From Gammaproteobacteria bacterium (GTDB lineage Bacteria; Pseudomonadota; Gammaproteobacteria; Steroidobacterales; GCA-2729495), in contig JAUIEY010000037.1 of the NCBI GenBank assembly GCA_030429685.1, positions 1 through 13,412 on the forward strand: a stretch of 13,412 bases of DNA, given 5' to 3'. Positions within the stretch are counted from its first letter, which is position 1. The number at the start of each line of letters is the position of its first letter. The notes under the pieces are model-generated. The model saw only the letters and a program-made list of their open reading frames with translations, ran no database searches and was not told where the DNA came from. Shown here piece by piece: positions 7,394 to 13,264 of this stretch. A program made the position numbers and the translations under genes.

Positions 7394-7441
7394 TATTGCA
7401 TAAAACGGGATACTGTATTGCATATATTTCGATTTACGCAA
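7394..7441. promoter_or_regulatory. probable IlvY operator elements
   Basis: TATTGCATA occurs twice as a direct repeat (7394-7402 and 7416-7424), 22 bp apart, about two helical turns. A third, inverted and diverged copy (TACGCAA, 7435-7441) overlaps the -35 of the proposed ilvC promoter. LysR regulators bind such spaced half-sites, with the promoter-proximal one touching the -35. Assigning them to IlvY rests on position between ilvY and ilvC, not on a known motif match. Confidence 0.55.
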
Positions 7442-7461
7442 CAAATAAGGGGTCTTATAGT
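7433..7461 (+). promoter_or_regulatory. proposed ilvC promoter
   Basis: TTTACG (7433-7438, four of six to consensus), 17 bp, then TATAGT (7456-7461, five of six). Transcription would start near 7468, giving a ~127-base leader. The weak -35 overlapping an operator half-site is what an activator-dependent promoter would show. Confidence 0.55.
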
Positions 7462-7469
7462 GGTCCCCT

Positions 7470-7580
7470 CTGACACCTCTGAGAGCGCTGTCAGGTCGAT
7501 TTCAAGCGCCGCCAGCAAATTATAAGCGGGTACGACGCGAATCCTTTTAATCGCATTAAAAAACTGGTGTCTGACACCAG
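7470..7580 (+). promoter_or_regulatory. ilvC leader with three inverted repeats
   Basis: The leader holds CTGACA/TGTCAG (7470-7475 with 7489-7494). It also holds TTTTAAT-CGC-ATTAAAA (7545-7561) and CTGGTGTC-T-GACACCAG (7564-7580). The last two are perfect 17-bp palindromes two bases apart, and the second ends three bases before the AGGAG Shine-Dalgarno site (7583-7587). The nonamer TCTGACACC occurs both at 7469 and at 7570. No short leader peptide rich in branched-chain codons is seen, so classic attenuation is unlikely. Confidence 0.5.
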
Positions 7581-7594
7581 GCAGGAGAAGCACC

Positions 7595-8611
7595 ATGAAG
7601 GTTTATTACGATAAAGATTGCGATCTCAATATTATTAAAGGCAAAAAAGTCGCCGTCATCGGTTACGGCTCGCAGGGACATGCACATGCCTGCAACCTGC
7701 AGGACTCCGGCGTGGACGTGGTAGTCGGCCTGCGCGCCGATTCAGCATCGCGCGCCAAAGCCGAAGCGCACGGGCTGCGGGTTGACGATGTACCCGCCGC
7801 GGTGGCCGCTGCCGACCTGGTCATGATTCTGACGCCGGACGAATTTCAGAAGCAGCTTTACCAGAACGAAATTGAACCCAGTATCAAACAGGGAGCCACG
7901 CTGGCTTTTGCACATGGCTTTGCGATCCTTTACAAGGAAATCGAACCGCGCGCCGATCTGGATGTCATCATGATCGCTCCCAAAGCTCCGGGCCATACCG
8001 TGCGTTCCGAGTACACGCTGGGCAGAGGCATCCCGGACCTGATTGCGGTCGCTCAGGACGCCTCGGGCACCGCGCTTGAAACTGCCAAGTCCTATGCCTC
8101 CGCAATTGGCGGCGGACGGACCGGCATTATTGAAACCACTTTCAAGGACGAATGCGAAACCGACCTGTTTGGTGAGCAGGCAGTGCTGTGTGGTGGCTGC
8201 GTGGAACTGGTCAAGGCCGGTTTCGAAACCCTCACCGAAGCCGGCTACCCTGCCGAGATGGCTTACTTCGAGTGTTTGCATGAACTCAAACTGATCGTGG
8301 ACCTGATGTATGAAGGCGGCATCGCCAACATGAACTACTCGATATCGAACAACGCTGAATACGGCGAATATGTCACCGGCCCTAGAGTCATCAACGATGA
8401 GTCGCGCGCCGCGATGCGCGAGGCGCTGGCCAACATCCAGAACGGTTCCTATGCCAAACGCTTTATTGCCGAAGGCGCCGGCGGCTATCCTGAGATGACG
8501 GCCGCCCGCAAGGCGAATGCCGCGCATCCGATCGAGCAGGTCGGTGAGCAGTTACGTGCGATGATGCCGTGGATTGCCGCCAACAAAATTGTCGATAAGG
8601 CGAAGAACTGA
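7595..8611 (+). CDS. ilvC: ketol-acid reductoisomerase (class I)
   Basis: Catalyses Mg2+- and NADPH-dependent isomeroreduction of acetolactate or acetohydroxybutyrate, the second common step of valine and isoleucine synthesis. It has 338 residues, the size of the short class I enzymes. GYGSQGHAHA (23-32) is the Rossmann nucleotide loop; R47, S50 and S52 fit NADPH preference. Catalytic residues are H107, K130 (APKAPGHTVR), D190 and E194 (ETDLFGEQ), E226 and E230 (ECLHELK) and S251. An AGGAG Shine-Dalgarno site lies seven bases before the ATG. It stands alone, not with ilvBN or leuA, and is divergent from its probable regulator ilvY. An intrinsic terminator follows 36 bases after the stop. Confidence 0.98.
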   Translation: MKVYYDKDCDLNIIKGKKVAVIGYGSQGHAHACNLQDSGVDVVVGLRADSASRAKAEAHGLRVDDVPAAVAAADLVMILTPDEFQKQLYQNEIEPSIKQGATLAFAHGFAILYKEIEPRADLDVIMIAPKAPGHTVRSEYTLGRGIPDLIAVAQDASGTALETAKSYASAIGGGRTGIIETTFKDECETDLFGEQAVLCGGCVELVKAGFETLTEAGYPAEMAYFECLHELKLIVDLMYEGGIANMNYSISNNAEYGEYVTGPRVINDESRAAMREALANIQNGSYAKRFIAEGAGGYPEMTAARKANAAHPIEQVGEQLRAMMPWIAANKIVDKAKN

Positions 8612-8646
8612 TCTGCTCCATCCGCAGCACCGTGCGGATAGCAACC

Positions 8647-8670
8647 AGGCCGGCGCTTGCCGGCCTTTTT
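8647..8670 (+). terminator. intrinsic terminator of ilvC
   Basis: AGGCCGGC, loop GCTT, then GCCGGCCT followed by TTTT: a perfect eight-pair GC-rich stem with a T tract. A second hairpin (8620-8626 with 8633-8639, seven pairs) just upstream lacks a T tract. Confidence 0.9.
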
Positions 8671-8691
8671 GTTTGCTGCCAGTCTGTGCCC

Positions 8692-9612
8692 ATGCGTCGC
8701 CTGCTTTGCCTGTACCTGCTCATCTGCCTGCTGCCCGGCACGGCCGCGGCCGCTCAGCTGAAAAGTTTCACGGTGGAACAGGGCACCTTTCTGCTCGACT
8801 GGCGCGATGAGTTTTCTGCGGCCGAGCAACAGCAACTGCGGGACTGGCTAAAGCACATGGGTGCTGCCATCACCACGCTGCACGGGCAATGGCCGCGGGA
8901 CACCATCCGGATCGCTTTCAAGGCTTACCGCTCGTCAGGCCCGGTCCCGTTCGGCCGCATTCTGCGCAATCGCCCCGAGGGCATACTGTTCTACGTGAAC
9001 CCGGCGCGGCCGCTGCAGGAATTTGTGAACGACTGGACCGCCTATCACGAGTTCAGCCACTTGTTCATTCCCTACCCGGGGCGCGCCGATGCATGGTTTT
9101 CGGAGGGCCTCGCCAGTTACTACCAGAACATTCTGCAGGTGCGCGCCGGCGTGCTGTCAGCAGACGCTGCCTATGACCGCTATGCCGCTGCCTTTCAACG
9201 CGGTGCTGATGACAATGCTCACGCTGATCTGACACTGGCGGAACTCAGTGCGGCCATGATGCAGCGGCGCGCTTTTATGCGAGTCTACTGGAGCGGAGCA
9301 TTGTATTTTCTCGAGGCCGATCTGCTGCTGCGGGCGGCGGAGCAGCCGCAAACGCTGGACGATGTGCTGCGAGCCTATAATCGCTGCTGCCTGCCAGAAG
9401 GTGAAGAACGGCGCGCCCGCGATCTGGCGGCGGAGTTTGACAGAATCGCCGCGACGGATGTGTTCAGCGCATTGCTGCAAAAATATACTGCCTCACGGTC
9501 CATACCTGACTGGTCGGACCTGCTGAATCGAGCCCGCAGCATCGGATTACTGGAACAAATGACACCTGAGCTTGCGTTAGAATATCCCGCCACAACAACA
9601 GCACCAGAATAA
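8692..9612 (+). CDS. secreted gluzincin-type metallopeptidase candidate
   Basis: A 306-residue protein. The signal peptide is RR, then the hydrophobic LLCLYLLICLLPG, then TAAAA, with cleavage near residue 21, so the mature enzyme is probably periplasmic. HEFSH (119-123) followed by WFSEGLASYY, with Glu138 15 residues after the second His, is the HExxH...E zinc site of clan MA(E) peptidases (M1/M61-like). Y199 (RVYWSGALYF) lies where a transition-state Tyr could sit. Family and substrate are not recognised. The ATG at 8692 is chosen over an upstream in-frame GTG (8632), because the ilvC terminator lies inside that extension and the signal peptide begins at 8692. No strong Shine-Dalgarno site is seen. 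The gene is 14 bases before the SDR gene and may form an operon with it. Confidence 0.8.
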   Translation: MRRLLCLYLLICLLPGTAAAAQLKSFTVEQGTFLLDWRDEFSAAEQQQLRDWLKHMGAAITTLHGQWPRDTIRIAFKAYRSSGPVPFGRILRNRPEGILFYVNPARPLQEFVNDWTAYHEFSHLFIPYPGRADAWFSEGLASYYQNILQVRAGVLSADAAYDRYAAAFQRGADDNAHADLTLAELSAAMMQRRAFMRVYWSGALYFLEADLLLRAAEQPQTLDDVLRAYNRCCLPEGEERRARDLAAEFDRIAATDVFSALLQKYTASRSIPDWSDLLNRARSIGLLEQMTPELALEYPATTTAPE

Positions 9613-9626
9613 GAGGCAACCCAGGC

Positions 9627-10490
9627 ATGATTCTTCTTACCGGCATAACCGGGAACAACGGCAGTGCTACCGCCGATGCATTACTTAAACGCGGCGTGAA
9701 GTTTCGTGCGCTGGTGCGGGACAAGGCCAAAGCCGCAGAGTGGGCCGACAAGGGCGTGGAACTGGCCGAGGGCGATCTGCATGACCCGGACTCCGTCGCT
9801 GCCGCCCTGGAAGGCTGCGACAGGGCAGTATTGATTCTGTCCAACAGTCAGGACCAGGAACGCCTCGAAAAGTCTTTTATCGAAACTGCCAGGGCATCCG
9901 GAGTGGAGCACCTGGTGAAGCTGTCGTCTCCCGAAGCAGTACCCGGCACCACCGGACTGACACCCGCCGCTCATCTGGCTGTCGAAGACGCGCTCAAGGC
10001 ATCCGGCATGCAGTGGACGCTGGTGCGGCCGGCGTTCTTTATGCAGAACCTGGCGGGCACCCTGCCCATTGTGCAGCAAACCGGCAAACTTTCCATGCCG
10101 CTGGGCAATGGCACCGTAGCGCTGACCGACTGTGCTGACACCGGCGACTTCATCGCCATGGTGCTGACCACCGGGCCCGAGGAACATTACGGCAAGACTT
10201 ATGACATCACCGGTCCGGATGAGGTGATGAACTTTCACGATATCGCCCGCGTCATGGGCGAAGTACTCGGCCGTGAAGTGGAATACGAAGACTGCGACCC
10301 GGCCGCCTACAAGGAAATGATTCGACCCTTCCTGTCCAGCGACTGGCACTCCGATGCGGTTGCCATCCTGTTTGCGCAGATTGCCGATGGCACCACGCCG
10401 GGCGTCAAAACCGACACCTTTCAGAAAATGATGGGACGCCCCGGCACAAGTTTCCGCGAGTTTCTGCAGCGCATTACCGGCCAGAACTAG
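9627..10490 (+). CDS. NmrA-like atypical SDR NAD(P)-binding oxidoreductase
   Basis: A 287-residue protein with an N-terminal Rossmann fold. TGITGNNG (5-12) is the TGxTGxxG nucleotide loop, and LVRDKAKA after strand two has the basic residue typical of NADP(H) binding. EGDLHDPDSVAAALEGCDRA, LVKLSS and a WTLVRPAFFMQNL stretch match the NmrA/quinone-oxidoreductase-2 (QOR2-like) branch of extended SDRs. The canonical YxxxK catalytic pair is absent, as is usual there, so it could be a quinone reductase or a redox sensor. The substrate is unknown. An AAGAGGC-type Shine-Dalgarno site precedes the ATG. It follows the metallopeptidase by 14 bases and ends one base before the stop of the convergent MFS gene. 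Confidence 0.85.
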   Translation: MILLTGITGNNGSATADALLKRGVKFRALVRDKAKAAEWADKGVELAEGDLHDPDSVAAALEGCDRAVLILSNSQDQERLEKSFIETARASGVEHLVKLSSPEAVPGTTGLTPAAHLAVEDALKASGMQWTLVRPAFFMQNLAGTLPIVQQTGKLSMPLGNGTVALTDCADTGDFIAMVLTTGPEEHYGKTYDITGPDEVMNFHDIARVMGEVLGREVEYEDCDPAAYKEMIRPFLSSDWHSDAVAILFAQIADGTTPGVKTDTFQKMMGRPGTSFREFLQRITGQN

Positions 10491-10491
10491 T

Positions 10492-11772
10492 CTATTTGTC
10501 CGGAACCTGCAGGCGGAACGCAAACACGCTCAGCAATACGAAGGCCACCAGGCCGACCTGCATCGGTGCGGTAACGGCTACGTACTGATACAGCGTTGAC
10601 CCCAGCAGCGGACCGGCAGCCATACCGAGGATAGGTGCGGCCGAGAACAGACCGCCGAGGGCACCCTGTTCGTGCGTTTCCACCATCAGGCTGGCACCGC
10701 CCGTGATGCCCGGATTGGACAAGGCCAGCGCAATGCCGAACAGGCTGAAACTGACCCAGACCATGAACAGGCTTTCCGCAATTAACAGCGCGCCCATGGC
10801 CAGCGCGAAGGCCGGCAGGCCGAGTCGCAGCATGGTGCCGGGCTTGATATTCATCTTCTGAATCACCACGAGCTGAAAAAAGGTCGCCCACAGCGCCATG
10901 GCCATGAGGGCCGACGCCGTGCTCTGCGCCACCTTGTCGTTGCCTTCGATACCGATCTGATCGGCCAGCAGGAAAGCAACGATCACCTGGATCATGGTAA
11001 AAAACATCCAGAAACAAAAAAACAAAAACAGGAATGCACGGATACGCGGATCCAGTGGCGACAGCATCTTGTTTTTGTGGCCTGCGGGTGCCGGCTCGCG
11101 CTGCGGCTCCTTGAGCAACACCGCCAGCATCACCATGGCCAGCAGGGCCAGCACAACGGCCACGTACATCGGAAATATCACGCTGACAAAGGCCAGCGCA
11201 CCGCCCAGCACCGGGCCGACAATGGTGCCTATACCGGAGGTCATGCCCAGCAGCGCCATACCACGGGCACGATTCTCCCGACTGGTGGTATCGGCGATAT
11301 ATCCCGACGCTGCCGGATTAATGGCTGACGCCAGGCCGCCGTAAACCAGCCGGGCCAGCAGAATCACAGCGAACAACACCCACGGCTCAGGCGATCCGCG
11401 CACGCCCCACTCCAGCGCCAGTGCCACGCCCGTGGTACCGAGCGCGTAGCCGAACAATCCCAGCAGCAGCGTCGGCTTGCGGCCGACCCGGTCGCTGCGC
11501 CGGCCCCAGTACATTGCCGACAAGGCCAGCACCAGGCTGGATGCCGACATGATAAATCCGTATTGCGTTAGCGACAGACCGATCTCTTTGACCAGCGGCG
11601 GAAACACAATGAACAGGATGGACTGACCGATGCCGTAGGTAATCAGGCCGAACAGCAGGAAAATTTTGTCTGCCGTCATATAGGGTTGCTGGCTGCCGCC
11701 TGCTTGCGCTGCGTCATGGGCTACCTGCTCATGCCCATGATGCCCGTGTGCGTGGGGTCCGGATCCACTCAT
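10492..11772 (-). CDS. DHA1-type MFS exporter with His-rich N-terminus
   Basis: A 426-residue protein with 12 predicted membrane helices. Motif A is GRRSDRVGRKP after helix 2, and motif C is GIGTIVGPVLGG in helix 5, the antiporter signature, so it is probably a proton-coupled exporter of the DHA1 group (TetA/Bcr-like). The first 19 cytoplasmic residues hold six histidines (HAHGHHGHE, then AH), unusual for a drug exporter and reminiscent of metal-binding tails. The ATG at 11772 is chosen over an upstream GTG (11802): a MerR-type promoter has its -10 at 11803-11808, so transcription should begin near 11796, downstream of that GTG. The GGAGG that would serve the GTG belongs to the operator. A copper or silver-linked substrate is inferred from promoter and His tail; the fold alone does not show it. 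The gene ends one base from the SDR gene. Confidence 0.85.
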   Translation of the reverse strand: MSGSGPHAHGHHGHEQVAHDAAQAGGSQQPYMTADKIFLLFGLITYGIGQSILFIVFPPLVKEIGLSLTQYGFIMSASSLVLALSAMYWGRRSDRVGRKPTLLLGLFGYALGTTGVALALEWGVRGSPEPWVLFAVILLARLVYGGLASAINPAASGYIADTTSRENRARGMALLGMTSGIGTIVGPVLGGALAFVSVIFPMYVAVVLALLAMVMLAVLLKEPQREPAPAGHKNKMLSPLDPRIRAFLFLFFCFWMFFTMIQVIVAFLLADQIGIEGNDKVAQSTASALMAMALWATFFQLVVIQKMNIKPGTMLRLGLPAFALAMGALLIAESLFMVWVSFSLFGIALALSNPGITGGASLMVETHEQGALGGLFSAAPILGMAAGPLLGSTLYQYVAVTAPMQVGLVAFVLLSVFAFRLQVPDK

Positions 11773-11802
11773 CTGCTTCGCTCGAATGGTTGTGAAAGTC
11801 AC

Positions 11803-11833
11803 AGCATAAAGCCTCCAGCCACCTGAAGGTCAA
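11803..11833 (-). promoter_or_regulatory. CueR-type promoter of the MFS gene
   Basis: On the minus strand: TTGACC (11833-11828), a 19-bp spacer, then TATGCT (11808-11803). The overlong spacer is the mark of MerR-activated promoters. The spacer holds a dyad, CCTTCAG-GTGG-CTGGAGG (11829-11812), with arms matching at six of seven positions. The layout TTGACCTTC...GCTGG(A/G)...TTTA closely follows the E. coli copA promoter as I recall it (about 23 of 31 bases). Confidence 0.75.
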
Positions 11834-11860
11834 TCCCGGTGCTATTCAGTAACCGATATA

Positions 11861-11891
11861 TTGACCTTAGGGTAGCTAGAGGGTTTAGGCT
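11861..11891 (+). promoter_or_regulatory. CueR-type promoter of the beta-propeller gene
   Basis: TTGACC (11861-11866), 19 bp, then TAGGCT (11886-11891). It matches the divergent MFS promoter at 25 of 31 positions, including TTGACCTT, GCT, GAGG and TTTA. The outer dyad is ACC...GGT (11864-11884), with weaker symmetry than its partner. Transcription would start near 11898, 13 bases before the ATG. The -10 is poor, as expected for a promoter needing MerR-type activation. Confidence 0.7.
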
Positions 11892-11910
11892 TGCAGTCGG
11901 AGGTTACGAC

Positions 11911-12849
11911 ATGCTTAAGACGTCAACGCTGAAGCCCTTTGACAGGGGCGATATATTTCTGGGCTGCAGCTATCTGAACGACCCGCAGGACGATCACAAA
12001 GGCGAAGGTCGCATCCTTCAATTCGACCGGAACTGGATCCCCAAGGGAACGCTCTACACCAAGGGCACGACCTACCTGATCGTTGGCTGCACTTTCTCGC
12101 CCGACGGCACATTGTGGGGATTTGACAGTCAGGGCCATGTTGTCGTGAGAGTGTCGCCGGACGGCGAGCAATTAGACAACTGGGAACCCGGCCGCGGCTT
12201 CGGCAGCACCTGCTGGGACAATGACGGCAATCAGTATTTCGGCGAATATTTTATCGGCCGGGAGATCTGGAAAGGCACGACCGCCAAGACACTGGATGAC
12301 GGCAGGCTCGGCGACGGCAATATATACAAATACGATGCAAACCTGAATCTGCTGCAGGAATTCGAGGTGGAAAATGCGCCGGAGTTCACCAGGTTTAAGG
12401 GCGTGACGCATATGACCATCCACCCGTCCAAAGAATTCATAACTTACACGACGGAAACTTCGCGGCGCCTGATGCGATATGACATCGTAAATGACAAACA
12501 GATGGAAGATCTGGATGCTTATCCCGATGCAGATCCCTACGATCAGTCTGACAAACGCTGGTTTATTGCGCCCACATATATGCCCGACGGCCGCCTGCTT
12601 TGCACGGCATCTGATGGTCTGCGCGTATACGATGAAAACAATACAGTGATCCAGACATTCGACCTGCCGGGATACGGCTGGGCTCAGTGCTGCCCCGATG
12701 CGGACAGCAACTATGCATTGGCTGCCAACATCTGGAACGGTCTGGCAGCACGGGTCAACCTGACAACCGGTTCGGTTGAACAGACCGTGGATTCCGGTTT
12801 CACTGCCCCGTTCCGTTCGCTGGCTGGAATAGCGGCCTACGGCGGTTAA
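11911..12849 (+). CDS. cytoplasmic beta-propeller protein, function unknown
   Basis: A 312-residue protein made of repeated four-strand blades of the NHL/SMP-30 kind: FSPDGTLWGFDSQGHVVVRV (62-81), WDNDGNQYFGEY, then IHPSKEFITYT, YMPDGRLLCTASDGLRVYD and CCPDADSNYALAANIWNG. The repeating (S/P)xDGxL(W/Y) turns suggest about six blades. No signal peptide or membrane segment is present, so it is probably cytoplasmic. Its cysteines (C19, C60, C101, C231, C260, C261) recur at similar blade positions and could bind soft metals; this is a guess. The ATG at 11911 has a GGAGG Shine-Dalgarno site (11899-11903). An upstream GTG (11839) would place the promoter inside the gene and is rejected. A lactonase or other SMP-30 enzyme is possible but no catalytic set is recognised. 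The stop overlaps the convergent merR stop. Confidence 0.78.
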   Translation: MLKTSTLKPFDRGDIFLGCSYLNDPQDDHKGEGRILQFDRNWIPKGTLYTKGTTYLIVGCTFSPDGTLWGFDSQGHVVVRVSPDGEQLDNWEPGRGFGSTCWDNDGNQYFGEYFIGREIWKGTTAKTLDDGRLGDGNIYKYDANLNLLQEFEVENAPEFTRFKGVTHMTIHPSKEFITYTTETSRRLMRYDIVNDKQMEDLDAYPDADPYDQSDKRWFIAPTYMPDGRLLCTASDGLRVYDENNTVIQTFDLPGYGWAQCCPDADSNYALAANIWNGLAARVNLTTGSVEQTVDSGFTAPFRSLAGIAAYGG

Positions 12850-13235
12850 ATACCGTCGCTGACCGGACACTCGTGTTCCGTGTCACCAAGCATGTCGATA
12901 TGCAACTTTACAAGACTGCGCGTTCGACGAAGTGCTTCGATCTGTGCATCTATTTCGGCCAGACGCTTGCCGGCCAGCCGACGCGTACGGCGGGTTAGTG
13001 CGGAACTGTGGCGATTACTTGCTGTCACCAGCTGCAGTAACTCGCGGCAGTCGTCCAGCGAAAACCCCAGATCACGAGCTTTACGCAGGAAGGCCAGCAA
13101 ACGGATATCGTGCGCGTCAAAAATGCGGTATCCCGCCGCCGTCCGGTTAACGGCATTGAGCAGGCCTATCTGCTCGTAATAGCGTATCGTGGTAACCGAT
13201 ACGCCGGACTGCCGGGCTGCTTCCTGAATACGCAT
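12846..13235 (-). CDS. CueR-like MerR family metal regulator
   Basis: A 129-residue protein. The MerR winged helix-turn-helix covers 1-70 (MRIQEAARQSGVSVTTIRYYEQIGLL, AGYRIF, LAFLRKARDLGFSLDD) and a dimer coiled coil ~80-112. It aligns without gaps to E. coli CueR up to H76-S77; the Ser at 77, rather than Cys, marks regulators of monovalent Cu+/Ag+/Au+. The metal loop is M115-x7-C123 (MLGDTEHEC), the same length as CueR C112-x7-C120, but the first Cys is Met. The coiled coil seems about four residues longer than in CueR. The ATG at 13235 is chosen over a TTG at 13280 because MerR proteins begin right at the helix-turn-helix; no Shine-Dalgarno site is evident. It probably controls the paired promoters at 11803-11891. 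It is divergent from the exported-protein gene at 13265 by 29 bases. Confidence 0.88.
   Translation of the reverse strand: MRIQEAARQSGVSVTTIRYYEQIGLLNAVNRTAAGYRIFDAHDIRLLAFLRKARDLGFSLDDCRELLQLVTASNRHSSALTRRTRRLAGKRLAEIDAQIEALRRTRSLVKLHIDMLGDTEHECPVSDGI
13182..13204. repeat. 23-bp palindrome inside merR
   Basis: GCGTATCG, seven bases, CGATACGC: perfect eight-base arms within the codons for the MerR recognition helix region, 61 bases upstream of the divergent gene's ATG. It could be an operator for merR or for the gene at 13265, but a dyad of this size can also occur by chance. It does not look like the TTGACC-N19 promoters. Confidence 0.3.
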
Positions 13236-13264
13236 AACTGCGAGGAATTGTGAGGAGAAAACGA

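Noticed and set aside
7742..8527. Long open frame opposite ilvC
   Set aside because: Antisense to a highly conserved full-length gene, with no recognisable protein features or ribosome site.
8620..8639. Second terminator after ilvC
   Set aside because: A seven-pair hairpin with no T tract; the real terminator is at 8647-8670.
8632..8691. GTG start giving the metallopeptidase 20 more residues
   Set aside because: The ilvC intrinsic terminator lies inside it, and the signal peptide begins at the ATG at 8692.
9681..10523. Long open frame opposite the SDR gene
   Set aside because: The sense strand encodes a clear Rossmann-fold protein; the antisense frame is compositionally odd and resembles nothing.
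11839..11910. GTG start giving the propeller protein 24 more residues
   Set aside because: The extension contains the MerR-type promoter at 11861-11891, and the ATG at 11911 has a strong GGAGG site seven bases upstream.
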